Assembly (NCBI GenBank): GCA_003150755.1
Contig: QAMT01000004.1
Coordinates: 434,001-498,000, forward strand
Direction: 5' to 3'
Length of the DNA stretch: 64,000 nucleotides
Origin: Phascolarctobacterium sp.
GTDB lineage: Bacteria > Bacillota > Negativicutes > Acidaminococcales > Acidaminococcaceae
The notes under the pieces are model-generated. The model was not told where the DNA came from and did not search any database. It saw only the letters and a program-made list of their open reading frames with translations. The position numbers and the translations under genes are program-made. Positions within the stretch are counted from its first letter, which is position 1. Every line of letters starts with the position of its first letter. This document shows, piece after piece, positions 52,468 to 61,605 of this stretch.

Positions 52468-52938
52468 CTGTTTATTAAAATTTTAACGGCTTATGTTTTG
52501 GTGTTCGTTAACGGCAGAGCCAAGCGTTTTGATGCTAGAATAAAAATATAAAAATAACGTCCGATAATATATATTATGTAAAATTTTCGCAATTCCTCAA
52601 AAGAGAAATTCAATCAAGTCACTATCATCAAATAATAACCGAACAGCTTTTTTTAAAATTTTTTCTAAAGAAATTATATAGGACTAAAATTATTGCTGTT
52701 TGTCATAACTTTTATTATCTTATGATAAACATTGACTCTCTATTCTTATCTAATCACGGTTTACGATGGTAACATATTAAACTCAAAGTGGCAAAATCAG
52801 TAAATTTCTTCTTATACCTTCAAATTTGCGTTTTAAGCGTTTTTATAATCATTTTGGTATAAATATTTGCGCAACCATCTAAAATCCGTTTACAAACGAT
52901 TTATGGAGACGCTTTTTCTTCAAAACGGCAAAAATATA
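52468..52938. other. AT-rich gap, no gene recognised
   Basis: About 470 bp with no convincing ORF, tRNA or known RNA motif. It contains a 12-bp inverted repeat with one G-T mismatch, TGTTTGTCATAA (52697-52708) and TTATGATAAACA (52720-52731), followed by a lone TTGACT. I see nothing else that I can assign. Confidence 0.5.
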
Positions 52939-52980
52939 AGAGGCTCAGGCATTTTATTGCATAAGCCTCTGGTAACTATT
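52930..52980 (-). terminator. Terminator of the exported-protein operon
   Basis: On the - strand AGAGGCTTATGCA pairs with TGCCTGAGCCTCT, followed by TATATTTTT. Confidence 0.8.
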
Positions 52981-52995
52981 AAATTATACCATAAA

Positions 52996-54669
52996 TCAAT
53001 ACAAATATAAATCGGTTGTATCAAATTGTTTTATAATTCCTTGATTGGCAGTTGCCTTATCACCTTTGGTAAAATAAAACAGATTGTTAAAGCGCTGGCT
53101 TCTGTCAAAGTAAAGCTGATTTTTAAAATAACAATCAAACGGAACAAGATTTTCGTTCATCGTTGCAAAAATCCTGTTGGCATCAAAAGCGCTTTCGGCT
53201 TCTTCTTTAGTTGTTGATTGTTCCGCAAGTATGTTTGCTTCCTGCAATGCTTTAAAAATATCGGGAATATTGGCTTTTAAATCTGCATCGCAAACAAAAC
53301 GCCCGTTATATTTATTGATGTCAAAGCTGTAATTAAAGTTTTCTGCTTTCAGGTATTTTTCGATAGCTGCAACATCCTGCGGTTTAAGGCTGTTCAGCAT
53401 CTGGTTCATAGTATTGTCAAACAAGATTTTTGTCATTTCAGGCGTATCAAAAATGAGTTTGTATTCATCAACATACTTCGCAAAATCCGGTTTAATCTGC
53501 GCTACGCCGTTAAAATTGCCGCTGGCCATTACCAGGCCTTCGTCAACAAGGTTCAGTAAATCAGGCATAGTAAACTGTGATAAATCCATTTTTAAGGTTT
53601 CTGCCTCATCATCAAAGCTGATGCCAAAGGTTTTAATAGCGTTATCGGCTTTTTCAAGCGATGTTTCCGGAAGTGCGCTGTAAGCCGTCAGCTTAAAACC
53701 GCCCTTTTCCATACCGTAAATACTGCTGAAATCAGTTTTGGTATATAGCCATTTTTCCGGCAGGTTCAGCTTACGCCCGCTAACGCTGTCGTTAATAGTC
53801 AGTGCCTCTGCCTGCTGCGGTTCAGTAAATTTAATCCCCTTGACAAGCTCTTTATTGAATTTATCAAAGCCTTTGCTGTCCAGCCTGTACAGGTTTTCTG
53901 CGTCCGGCAGGTTTTCTGTTGCAGCATAAATGCTTGTTACTGCATACAGATTATCGTTTGCAGACAACAGGCAGGTCTTTTCTTTTAATTGATAAAGATT
54001 ATCAATTTTGGCTATAACGTAGCCGTCATCAGCAAATTCAATGCTCATGCCCTGAGCAGCCATTTCTGCCTGGCGGGCTTTGTCTTCCGGAGTTTCGGGA
54101 ATCAAATCGGATTTTTTCAGCGGCAGCTTCATTTCAAAGCCCATTTTGTCGATATTTGCTTCTACCAGCAAGGCTGCATTGCCGTTGATGTTTTCTACTT
54201 TAACCTTTTCAATCTGCGCCAGCTTGCTGAGCTGATGGTTTAAATCCAAAAGCCCGGTAAAATCGCCGTCTTCGGTACTGTAATTTACATAAGCACCGGC
54301 GGCAGCCTGCGCAAGGTATTTGTAAGCATCGCTTTGCAGCGGATTTTTATCAGTTTTTAAAGTCTGTTTGATATTTTGCAGGTCTGCATTAAATTTTTCG
54401 GTAGAAAAATCTTCTGCAAAATTTTGTTTAAGCTGGTTTGCTTTAAGACAGGTTACCATGTGCATGCCGTTGGTTTTTACGGTTTGTTTGTCCATATCAA
54501 AAACGCGGTTTTCAGCAGCAAACATGTTTTCGCCAACAATCATAATATTTTGGTCGGGTATATTAAGCGTAAACCCTCCGTCCCTGCTGACATATTCAAA
54601 TGCTTCTGCGTTCAGCGCACAGCCGCACAAAAGGCCTGTCATTAAAATTCCTGCGTACAACTTTTTCAT
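52996..54669 (-). CDS. Exported protein of unknown function, paralogue 1
   Basis: 557 residues from the ATG at 54669, which follows GAGGGTG; longer in-frame starts have no ribosome site. The N-terminus (MKKLYAGILMTGLLCGCALNAEA) is a signal peptide with a possible lipobox ending at the second Cys or a cut after AEA. The body contains segments shared with the next protein: an N-terminal YVSRDGGF motif, a NDNLYAV motif and a LPEKWLYTKTD motif near the middle. I recognise no catalytic motif. It probably resides in the periplasm or on a membrane as a large globular domain protein. It is co-transcribed with the upstream paralogue (32-bp gap). Confidence 0.8.
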   Translation of the reverse strand: MKKLYAGILMTGLLCGCALNAEAFEYVSRDGGFTLNIPDQNIMIVGENMFAAENRVFDMDKQTVKTNGMHMVTCLKANQLKQNFAEDFSTEKFNADLQNIKQTLKTDKNPLQSDAYKYLAQAAAGAYVNYSTEDGDFTGLLDLNHQLSKLAQIEKVKVENINGNAALLVEANIDKMGFEMKLPLKKSDLIPETPEDKARQAEMAAQGMSIEFADDGYVIAKIDNLYQLKEKTCLLSANDNLYAVTSIYAATENLPDAENLYRLDSKGFDKFNKELVKGIKFTEPQQAEALTINDSVSGRKLNLPEKWLYTKTDFSSIYGMEKGGFKLTAYSALPETSLEKADNAIKTFGISFDDEAETLKMDLSQFTMPDLLNLVDEGLVMASGNFNGVAQIKPDFAKYVDEYKLIFDTPEMTKILFDNTMNQMLNSLKPQDVAAIEKYLKAENFNYSFDINKYNGRFVCDADLKANIPDIFKALQEANILAEQSTTKEEAESAFDANRIFATMNENLVPFDCYFKNQLYFDRSQRFNNLFYFTKGDKATANQGIIKQFDTTDLYLY

Positions 54670-54701
54670 ATCTGTACACCCTCTTTTATAAGCAAAACTT
54701 A

Positions 54702-55970
54702 TCAGTTTTCGTTTTTGTTGCCCCACAAATCATAAGCCACAGTACCGTTATCATCCAAACGGTCATAAACAAGCACAACCACAGCAGTTCTATCAGATGC
54801 TTTGCCCTCGGCAAACAGTTGGTAATATGAACCCGTCGCAGCGGGGTTTATTTCCGTTTGCAGATAAAAACTGCCATCTTTGTCAGTAATGTCTGCATCG
54901 TAGGTAAAGCTTTTTATACCGTACTGCGCTTCTGCAAGGTAAGCCTTAAACTCCTCTATCCCCTGCTTAAGCTGCAGCGCAGACTGGCTGGGATTAGCAA
55001 AAAGTTCGTCCGTCCAACGGCTGTCGGCCATTTTTACACTGCCCAGCATAATACCGTGGCGGAAAATATTATAATAATCATCAGGATTACTTTCTGCCGC
55101 AGCAGCAAGGTTTGAATCTCCTGCTGCGCTGATAGCCGATTCAAGGTCCGTAACGCCCAAGTCAAGCGCTTCCGCGCCGATTTCGCGCATAGCTTCCAGC
55201 GGCATGGCGGCAGTAAAGCAAACTTTCTCGTTGTTATAGTTATCCTTTAATTGCAGATAAAACCAGTCATCCGGCAGGCTTACGCTGATGCCTGCGGTTT
55301 TATCGGTAAAGTTTAATGCCTGTGTTTGCGGCTGCGGTTTAATGGTTTTAAACTTCTTTAAAAAGCGGCTGCCGGCAACAGATTTATCCTGTACCATAAT
55401 TTCTGTCGGGCCGTCTGCACTGCCGATAACGCCGATAGTGCTTTCCGGCAGTTTATGTGCTTGCGGTTGCTGACTGCTCATAAGCATATACAGTTTATCG
55501 TTGGCAGATGTGTAATACAGGCTGCGGATTGCGCCTTCGCCGTCCGCATATTTAACCACGATATATTTATTACGTCCAAGCTGCTGCACTTCCAGATGGT
55601 ATTCCGGCTTTTCGCCCTCTGGCAAAACAAACAGCGGCGAAACAAACGGATTATCAACCAGCTTTAAAATCTGTTCCTGGCTTACGTTGTTGCGCTGCAA
55701 AAGCAAAATATCATTATATTTTTTGGTAAAATCCGCAGTAGTAAATTTGCTGCCGAAAAACTTATCAGCAGCCTCTGGCTGCAGCACTTCGGCATAACCG
55801 GCGTTTCTGCCGCCGTCTTCAATAAAGCCGTAAAAATTTTTGCCAGCCGCGGTAATATAGTTATCGCCTGCCGGGCTTAAGGTTTTAAAACCTGCATCTT
55901 GGTTTGTATAGGCAAATGCCGTTGCTGCCAGCTGAGCCAGCAGCAGCGACATTATCATTACTTTACGCAT
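54702..55970 (-). CDS. Exported protein of unknown function, paralogue 2
   Basis: 422 residues with an N-terminal signal peptide (MRKVMIMSLLLAQLAATAFA, cut before YTNQD). The mature start YTNQDAGF, the NDKLYML segment and LPDDWFYLQLKD match, in the same order, the YVSRDGGF, NDNLYAV and LPEKWLYTKTD blocks of the larger downstream protein, so the two are distant paralogues. A short repeat of the GSADGPTEI type occurs near residue 190. No enzyme family is recognised. It begins 10 bp after pduL with GAGGATAAT before the ATG, so the three genes form one unit. Confidence 0.8.
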   Translation of the reverse strand: MRKVMIMSLLLAQLAATAFAYTNQDAGFKTLSPAGDNYITAAGKNFYGFIEDGGRNAGYAEVLQPEAADKFFGSKFTTADFTKKYNDILLLQRNNVSQEQILKLVDNPFVSPLFVLPEGEKPEYHLEVQQLGRNKYIVVKYADGEGAIRSLYYTSANDKLYMLMSSQQPQAHKLPESTIGVIGSADGPTEIMVQDKSVAGSRFLKKFKTIKPQPQTQALNFTDKTAGISVSLPDDWFYLQLKDNYNNEKVCFTAAMPLEAMREIGAEALDLGVTDLESAISAAGDSNLAAAAESNPDDYYNIFRHGIMLGSVKMADSRWTDELFANPSQSALQLKQGIEEFKAYLAEAQYGIKSFTYDADITDKDGSFYLQTEINPAATGSYYQLFAEGKASDRTAVVVLVYDRLDDNGTVAYDLWGNKNEN

Positions 55971-55980
55971 ATTATCCTCA

Positions 55981-56556
55981 TCAGTATCTGGTTACGATAT
56001 CGACCAGAGCGCCGTTTTCAAGCCCGCAAGCATTGCCCTCATCGGTATCAATATGAATTTCGTCGGCATGGTCCGGGCCGGTTCTTACATAAACGTGTTC
56101 AAAACGCAGCGCACGCGCGCCAGTAGTTTCCATTGCAACAATATCATGGTTTTTAAGATGATATTTAGCGGCAGTTTCCGGGCACAGATGAATATGGCGC
56201 TGTACCAGCATAATGCCTTCTTTTAAAACAACTTCGCCCTTAGGGCCGACAAGCCTGCCGCCCAAAGAGCCGTCCAGATAACCGGAAAAACAAATTGGCG
56301 GGTTAATGCCAAGCTGGCGGGCATCGGTTTTGGCAAGTTCAACCTGCGTATAAGGACGCAGCGGCCCGATAACGCGCAGTTTCATTTTGCCTTTATCGGT
56401 TTCAAGGTAAACACATTCTTCGCTGGTATACTGGCCAGGCTGCACAATCGGTTTCAGCGGGTGCAGCTCACTGCCGAAGCCAAACAAAATGTCCATATCT
56501 TCTCTTTTTAAATGGCAATGGCGTCCGGAAACGCCCATTCTTAATTTAAAACGCAT
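55981..56556 (-). CDS. pduL: PduL-type phosphate acyltransferase
   Basis: 191 residues with both PduL domains: SGRHCHL near residue 10 and RHIHL near residue 130 supply zinc His ligands, with EIHIDTDEGNACGL close to the C-terminus. It exchanges CoA for phosphate on acetyl- or propionyl-CoA. The N-terminus starts directly with the first domain, so the encapsulation peptide of microcompartment PduL is absent; this suggests a free cytoplasmic phosphotransacylase. ATG 56556 follows GAGGTG; the in-frame GTG lies in that site. No other pdu genes are nearby. Confidence 0.9.
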   Translation of the reverse strand: MRFKLRMGVSGRHCHLKREDMDILFGFGSELHPLKPIVQPGQYTSEECVYLETDKGKMKLRVIGPLRPYTQVELAKTDARQLGINPPICFSGYLDGSLGGRLVGPKGEVVLKEGIMLVQRHIHLCPETAAKYHLKNHDIVAMETTGARALRFEHVYVRTGPDHADEIHIDTDEGNACGLENGALVDIVTRY

Positions 56557-56597
56557 ATAATTCACCTCATTAAAAATATTTTATACTATTCGTTTTT

Positions 56598-56626
56598 ATT
56601 ATACACCAAAAACCCCTGTCTGTCAT
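56598..56626 (-). promoter_or_regulatory. Promoter of the pduL unit
   Basis: On the - strand -35 ATGACA (56626-56621), a 17-bp spacer and a perfect -10 TATAAT (56603-56598). Confidence 0.65.
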
Positions 56627-56685
56627 TTTGCGCAATATATTTAAAGCTACAAAACACCGTAACAAATTTGTAAACTTTTACAGGC

Positions 56686-57984
56686 TCAGGCATCTGCGGC
56701 AGCGCTGCGCTCTACAAGCAGCCGCCACAGCGGGAGAATATACAAAAAGCAGGCAAAAGCTATGCTTGCCAGCGGCGCACCTACCGACGCAAGCGGAACA
56801 GTGCTGGCAATTGACCACGGCACAAGTGCGGCAACAACAACTGCAGTGTCCTCCAGGTAAATTGCCATGCGGTTTTCACAATTTACAATCTTTCCGCAAA
56901 GCTGATGCGTAAGCATAACAGCCAGCACCTGGTTGCAGGCAATCATTGCCGTTATAACGGCGGTGCAAAGCACAGCGGCAAAATTAGTTGTTTTAGCAGC
57001 CAAAAGGCTGATACCTTTTTCGGCGCTGTTTAAAAGCCCCGTCTTTTCAAAAAGCCCGGCGTAAGATGACGACAGGCAAACAATAGCACTTACATTCAGC
57101 ATCGAAACAATGCCGCCCCCGTTAAGCATACGGGCTATACCGGCATCAGCTGCCGTGTAGCCCCAAAACATCAGCTGCGGTAAATCCGCCAAGGGCGTTT
57201 GCTGCACAAAAATGCTAACCGGCACAGCCGTGATAATGCTTGCCCCCATTGCCCTTTTTACGTCTATCTGCATTGCTGCCAACGCAAAAATGACAACAGC
57301 AGGAAGCAGCGTAAACAGGCTTAAATCAAATTCGCGCCCAAAAATTGCGCGCAGGTCCGGCACCTCTCCCCCGGCGGAAGAAACAAAACCGGCACCGGCG
57401 TATACAGCGCAGGCAAGAATGAACGGAATAAAAGCCGTGCGCACCATTTGTTTTATATTTTGAAAAATGCTGGTTTGTGTTAAATTTGCCACAAGCAGCG
57501 CACTGGTTGATACCGGCGAACAGCGGTCGCCGAAAAACACGCCCGAAAGCACCGCCCCGCCTGTTAAAAGCGGGTCAATCTGCATACCGGAAGAAATCGT
57601 CATGCAAATAACGCCCATCGTTGCAGCCGTGCCGAAAGCAGTGCCGGTTAAAACCGAAACCAGGCAGTTCAGCAAAAACGCCATCAGCACAAAAAGCTGC
57701 GGATTGATTATCTGCGCAGCGTAGCAGACAATTACCGGTATTGTGCCAGCATCGCGCCAGAGCGCCGTTAACATACCAATTAAAATAAAAGCAATTAAAA
57801 TGTTTTTAACCATTTTTACTCCCGACAGCGACAGTTTTAACAGCTCCGCCCAGGTAAAACCTTTGCTTTTGCCGTACAGCAAAAACAAAATCAGCCCGCC
57901 TGCCAGCGCATATAAAATTGAAAAACTGCATGCCACGCACACAAGCAGCATTAAACAAAACGCTGCCAGCACAGCAATTTCCAT
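56686..57984 (-). CDS. nhaC: NhaC-family Na+/H+ antiporter
   Basis: 432 residues from the ATG at 57984, which follows TTGGTGAG; an upstream ORF start adds 13 residues without a ribosome site. About 12 transmembrane segments; the GTAFGTAATMGVICM and FFGDRCSPVSTSALLVANL motifs are the conserved NhaC core. It exchanges cytoplasmic Na+ for H+ (some relatives exchange malate/lactate). Transcribed alone between pduL and nfnB, in the same direction as both. Confidence 0.88.
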   Translation of the reverse strand: MEIAVLAAFCLMLLVCVACSFSILYALAGGLILFLLYGKSKGFTWAELLKLSLSGVKMVKNILIAFILIGMLTALWRDAGTIPVIVCYAAQIINPQLFVLMAFLLNCLVSVLTGTAFGTAATMGVICMTISSGMQIDPLLTGGAVLSGVFFGDRCSPVSTSALLVANLTQTSIFQNIKQMVRTAFIPFILACAVYAGAGFVSSAGGEVPDLRAIFGREFDLSLFTLLPAVVIFALAAMQIDVKRAMGASIITAVPVSIFVQQTPLADLPQLMFWGYTAADAGIARMLNGGGIVSMLNVSAIVCLSSSYAGLFEKTGLLNSAEKGISLLAAKTTNFAAVLCTAVITAMIACNQVLAVMLTHQLCGKIVNCENRMAIYLEDTAVVVAALVPWSIASTVPLASVGAPLASIAFACFLYILPLWRLLVERSAAADA

Positions 57985-58025
57985 AAAACTCACCAACTGT
58001 AAAAATCCAAATAATTCAGCCAATA

Positions 58026-58065
58026 AAAAAGCAGCTTACCCATATATTATACAGGTAAACTGCTT
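58026..58065 (-). terminator. Terminator after nfnB
   Basis: On the - strand AAGCAGTTTACC pairs with GGTAAGCTGCTT, followed by a T-run. The loop contains TATAAT, a possible -10 for nhaC (see findings). Confidence 0.8.
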
Positions 58066-58079
58066 AGTTTTACAGCAAA

Positions 58080-59471
58080 TTATTTATTCTTCAAATATTC
58101 ATCAATGGCCATGGCGGCTTTTTTGCCTGCGCCCATGGCGGATATTACGGTAGCTGCGCCGGTTACGATGTCGCCGCCCGCAAATACACCGGGGATTGAT
58201 GTTGCGCCGTTTTCGTCGGCTACGATGTTGCCGCGCTTGTTGGTTTCAAGGTCGTGCGTGGTTTGTTTTAAAAGCGGGTTCGGCCCCTGCCCTATTGCCA
58301 TTACAACCATGTCTACGTCAAGCACGTATTCGCTGCCTTTGATGGCAACCGGGCTGCGGCGTCCGCTGGCATCTGGTTCGCCAAGTTCCATTTTGATACA
58401 TTCCATACCTGTTACCCAGCCTTTTTCGTTGCCAAGGATGCGTACCGGGTTGTTTAAAAGGCGCAGTTCAATGCCTTCTTCACGGGCGTGGCCGATTTCT
58501 TCTTTACGCGCCGGCATTTCTTCTTCGCTGCGGCGGTAAACAATATAAACCTGTTCTGCACCAAGGCGTTTGGCTGTGCGCGCTGCGTCCATTGCTACGT
58601 TGCCTGCACCGACAACGGCAACTTTTTTGCCGATATAAACCGGGGTTGCAACCTTCGGGAACTGGTATGCGCGCATTAAGTTTACGCGGGTTAAAAATTC
58701 GTTGGCAGAATATACGCCGTTGAGGTTTTCGCCTTCGATATTCATAAAATGCGGCAGGCCTGCGCCCGTACCTACATAGATAGCATCAAAGCCTTCTTCT
58801 TCAAACAATTCCTGAATGGTAAAGATGCGGCCGATAACGGCATCTACCATTATTTTTACGCCTAATTTTTTCAGGGCGTCAATTTCGTGCTGCACAATTT
58901 CTTTCGGCAGGCGGAATTCCGGAATACCGTACATCAGTACGCCGCCGGGTGCGTGCAGCGCTTCAAAAATTGTTACGTCATAGCCCATTTTGGCAAGGTC
59001 GCCTGCGGCGGTAAGGCCGGAAGGGCCGCTGCCTACGATAGCAACTTTTTTGCCGTTGGGGGCAGCTTTTTCGTTGTCTACATTGTCAAGCCCGTGTTCG
59101 CGCGCATAGTCGGCTACAAAGCGTTCCAGGCGGCCGATAGCGACGGACTGGCCTTTAATGCCCAGCACGCATTTGGATTCACACTGGTTTTCCTGCGGGC
59201 AGACGCGGCCGCAAACTGCGGGCAGGCTGTTTTTGCGTTTTAAGATTTTAATGGCTTCTTCCATGTTGCCTTCTTTAACGGCAGCAATAAAAGCCGGGAT
59301 TTCGACATTAACTGGGCAGCCGCTTACGCACAGCGGTTTAGGGCAGTGCAGGCAGCGTTCTGCTTCGTCAACGGCGGTTTTCATATCGTAGCCAAGGGCT
59401 ACTTCTTTAAAGTTTTTATTTCTTACGTCAGCCGGTTGTTCCGGCATCGGGTTTCTCATTCCTCCACGCAT
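58080..59471 (-). CDS. nfnB: NfnB/SudA: NADPH-binding large subunit of ferredoxin-NADP transhydrogenase
   Basis: About 463 residues, GltD-like. N-terminal cysteine clusters for two 4Fe-4S centres (CLHCPKPLCVSGCP and CGRVCPQENQCESKC), FAD site VAIVGSGPSGLTAAGDLA and NADP(H) site VAVVGAGNVAMDAA. With NfnA it forms the electron-bifurcating NADH-dependent reduced ferredoxin:NADP+ oxidoreductase; the fixed pairing distinguishes it from glutamate synthase. ATG 59471 lies 9 nt after GGAGG and overlaps the nfnA end. Confidence 0.92.
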   Translation of the reverse strand: MRGGMRNPMPEQPADVRNKNFKEVALGYDMKTAVDEAERCLHCPKPLCVSGCPVNVEIPAFIAAVKEGNMEEAIKILKRKNSLPAVCGRVCPQENQCESKCVLGIKGQSVAIGRLERFVADYAREHGLDNVDNEKAAPNGKKVAIVGSGPSGLTAAGDLAKMGYDVTIFEALHAPGGVLMYGIPEFRLPKEIVQHEIDALKKLGVKIMVDAVIGRIFTIQELFEEEGFDAIYVGTGAGLPHFMNIEGENLNGVYSANEFLTRVNLMRAYQFPKVATPVYIGKKVAVVGAGNVAMDAARTAKRLGAEQVYIVYRRSEEEMPARKEEIGHAREEGIELRLLNNPVRILGNEKGWVTGMECIKMELGEPDASGRRSPVAIKGSEYVLDVDMVVMAIGQGPNPLLKQTTHDLETNKRGNIVADENGATSIPGVFAGGDIVTGAATVISAMGAGKKAAMAIDEYLKNK

Positions 59472-60298
59472 TTGCAATGACCTCCGCAGCTATATTCCAG
59501 GCTTTCCTGGTCTTTGTACATCAGCTGGCGCTGCATCAGGTTGGCAAAATCAACCAGATGTCCGTCAAATTCCGGGCCGTCTACGCAGGCAAATTTGGTT
59601 TCGTTGCCTACGGTTACGCGGCAGCCGCCGCACATACCGGTGCCGTCTACCATGATGGTGTTAAGGCTTACCGTTGTTTTTGTGCCGAAAGGTTTGGTGG
59701 TTGCGGCAACGTTTTTCATCATAATTACCGGGCCGATAGCCAGAACCAGGTCAATTTTTTCGCCTTTTTCCAGCATTTCGCGCAGCGGGTCGGTTACAAA
59801 ACCTTTATGGCCTTCGCTGCCGTCGTCAGTGGTAATAATCAGCTCGTCGCTGACTGCTTCCATTTTGTCGCGCCAGATAATCAAATCTTTATTGCGCGCG
59901 CCGACGATAGAAATTACCTTGTTGGCAAGCTCGTGGTAAGCGCGGGCAATCGGATATACCGGCGCAACGCCGATACCGCCGCCAACGCAAACAACCGTAC
60001 CGAACTTACCCATTTCGGAAGGACGGCCGAGCGGTCCGACAACGTCGAGAATATCGTCTCCTTCTTCAAAGGTATTGCAAAGATGTTTGGTTGTGTTGCC
60101 TACTGCCTGCACAATTAAGGTAATAGTGCCTTTTTCGCGGTCAAAATCGGCAATGGTCAGCGGAATGCGCTCGCTGTCCTCATCGGTGCGAATCATTACA
60201 AACTGCCCCGGCTGGCATTTATGCGCAATCAGGGGTGCGTCTACTAAAAACTCGTAAACAAAAGGTGCTAAATTACTTTTAAATAAAATTTTAGCCAC
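59456..60298 (-). CDS. nfnA: NfnA/SudB: ferredoxin-NADP transhydrogenase small subunit
   Basis: 280 residues. FAD-binding ferredoxin-reductase fold (ERIPLTIADFD near residue 44; VCVGGGIGVAPVYPIARAY near residue 103) and a 2Fe-2S cysteine cluster in GMCGGCRVTVGNETKFACVDG (three Cys) plus CGGHCKC at the C-terminus. In this subunit NADH is oxidised and electrons bifurcate. It starts 26 bp after the deaminase gene; with no promoter seen in between, read-through from the salvage genes is likely. Confidence 0.92.
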   Translation of the reverse strand: MAKILFKSNLAPFVYEFLVDAPLIAHKCQPGQFVMIRTDEDSERIPLTIADFDREKGTITLIVQAVGNTTKHLCNTFEEGDDILDVVGPLGRPSEMGKFGTVVCVGGGIGVAPVYPIARAYHELANKVISIVGARNKDLIIWRDKMEAVSDELIITTDDGSEGHKGFVTDPLREMLEKGEKIDLVLAIGPVIMMKNVAATTKPFGTKTTVSLNTIMVDGTGMCGGCRVTVGNETKFACVDGPEFDGHLVDFANLMQRQLMYKDQESLEYSCGGHCKCVEE

Positions 60299-60324
60299 TT
60301 GTGTTTCCCTCCCAGAAGTTTAAT

Positions 60325-61605
60325 TTATTTATTGGTTAACCTATGTGCGCGGCGGTCTGCTTCATCATAAATCTTCTCCAAATCCATATAAAGCAGTTCG
60401 CCGTTTTGCATAAGCACTTTGCCGTCGATAATTACGGTATCTGCATCGCAGGCATTTGCCGCATATACAAACAGCGAAATCCTGTCGTGGCGCGGATGCC
60501 AATATGGTTTATCCATATCGTAAAGCACAATGTCTGCCTTTTGCCCTGCTTCAATTTTGCCAAGATTTTTAAAGCCAAGCGCTTTGGCGCCTTCGCTGGT
60601 TGCCATGGCGAGCGCCTGTCCGGCAGGAATAATCTGCGGGTCGCCGGTCATATTTTTATGAAGCATGGCAGCAAGGCGGCATTCTTCCAGCATATCAAGG
60701 TTATTGTTGCTGCTGGTGCCGTCGGTGCCAAGGCCTACGGTAATGCCGGCAGCCAGCATGGCAGGCACGGGCGCAATGCCGCTGGCAAGTTTTAAGTTGC
60801 TTTGCGGGTTGTGCGCAACGCGGACATTTTTGGCAGCCATAATTTTTATGTCGTCAGCATCTACATGAACGCAGTGCGCGGCAAGCGTACCGCATTCAAA
60901 CATGCCCAGGCTGTCCATCAGTTTTATCGGCGAAACGCCGTGTTGTTTTACGCAGTCGCTTACTTCACCGGCTGTTTCGCTGAGGTGCATGTGGATTTCA
61001 CTGCCGATGTTCTGCGCGGTTGCAATTACTTTTTTAAGGTATTCGACAGAACAGGTATAAGGCGCGTGCGGGCCAAGCATTACGCGGATGCGGCCGTTGC
61101 AGCTGTTATGGCGTTCTTTGAAAAGATTGGCGTTTTCTTCAAGTTTGGCATAATTTTCGTCTGAAAAACCTGTAAGGCCGCGGCTTAAAACAGCCCTGAT
61201 GCCGGTTTCGGCAACGGCGTCGGCCACGCGGTCCATGGCAAAATACATATCGGCAAAACAGGTTGTGCCGGTTTTAAGCATTTCGGCGATAGAAAGCATT
61301 GTGCCCCAGTAAATATCGTCGTCCGTCAGGCCGTCTTCAGCTGGCCAGATTTTGTTTTGCAGCCAGTCCATCAGCACCATGTCGTCCGCATAGCTTCTTA
61401 AAAGCGTCATGGCTGCATGGGTATGGGTGTTTACCATGCCCGGTACGGCAATTTTACCGGCAGCATCGATAACTTTGGCTTCTTCGTATCCTGCCGGTTT
61501 TTCTTTGGAAATTACCTCAATCGAATCATCCACAATACCGATAAAATATCTGCCTGTATCCTGCGCGGTAATGATTTCTGCATTTTTAACAAGAGTTTTT
61601 GCCAT
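60325..61605 (-). CDS. mtaD: MTA/SAH (5'-deoxyadenosine) deaminase
   Basis: 426 residues of the amidohydrolase family. Metal and catalytic motifs are complete: NTHTHAAM (His61, His63), HMHLSETAGE, AHCVHVD and GTDGTSSNNN. The family converts 5'-methylthioadenosine, S-adenosylhomocysteine or 5'-deoxyadenosine to inosine analogues. Its ATG shares the A of the aldolase TAA stop, with AGGAG inside the aldolase end, so translation is coupled. Neighbours ahcY and mtnA support a SAM by-product role. Confidence 0.93.
   Translation of the reverse strand: MAKTLVKNAEIITAQDTGRYFIGIVDDSIEVISKEKPAGYEEAKVIDAAGKIAVPGMVNTHTHAAMTLLRSYADDMVLMDWLQNKIWPAEDGLTDDDIYWGTMLSIAEMLKTGTTCFADMYFAMDRVADAVAETGIRAVLSRGLTGFSDENYAKLEENANLFKERHNSCNGRIRVMLGPHAPYTCSVEYLKKVIATAQNIGSEIHMHLSETAGEVSDCVKQHGVSPIKLMDSLGMFECGTLAAHCVHVDADDIKIMAAKNVRVAHNPQSNLKLASGIAPVPAMLAAGITVGLGTDGTSSNNNLDMLEECRLAAMLHKNMTGDPQIIPAGQALAMATSEGAKALGFKNLGKIEAGQKADIVLYDMDKPYWHPRHDRISLFVYAANACDADTVIIDGKVLMQNGELLYMDLEKIYDEADRRAHRLTNK

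Noticed and set aside
58080..59471. Glutamate synthase small subunit as the call for the GltD-like gene
   Set aside because: The gene overlaps an NfnA-type FAD/2Fe-2S subunit and no large glutamate synthase subunit is present, which fits NfnB better.
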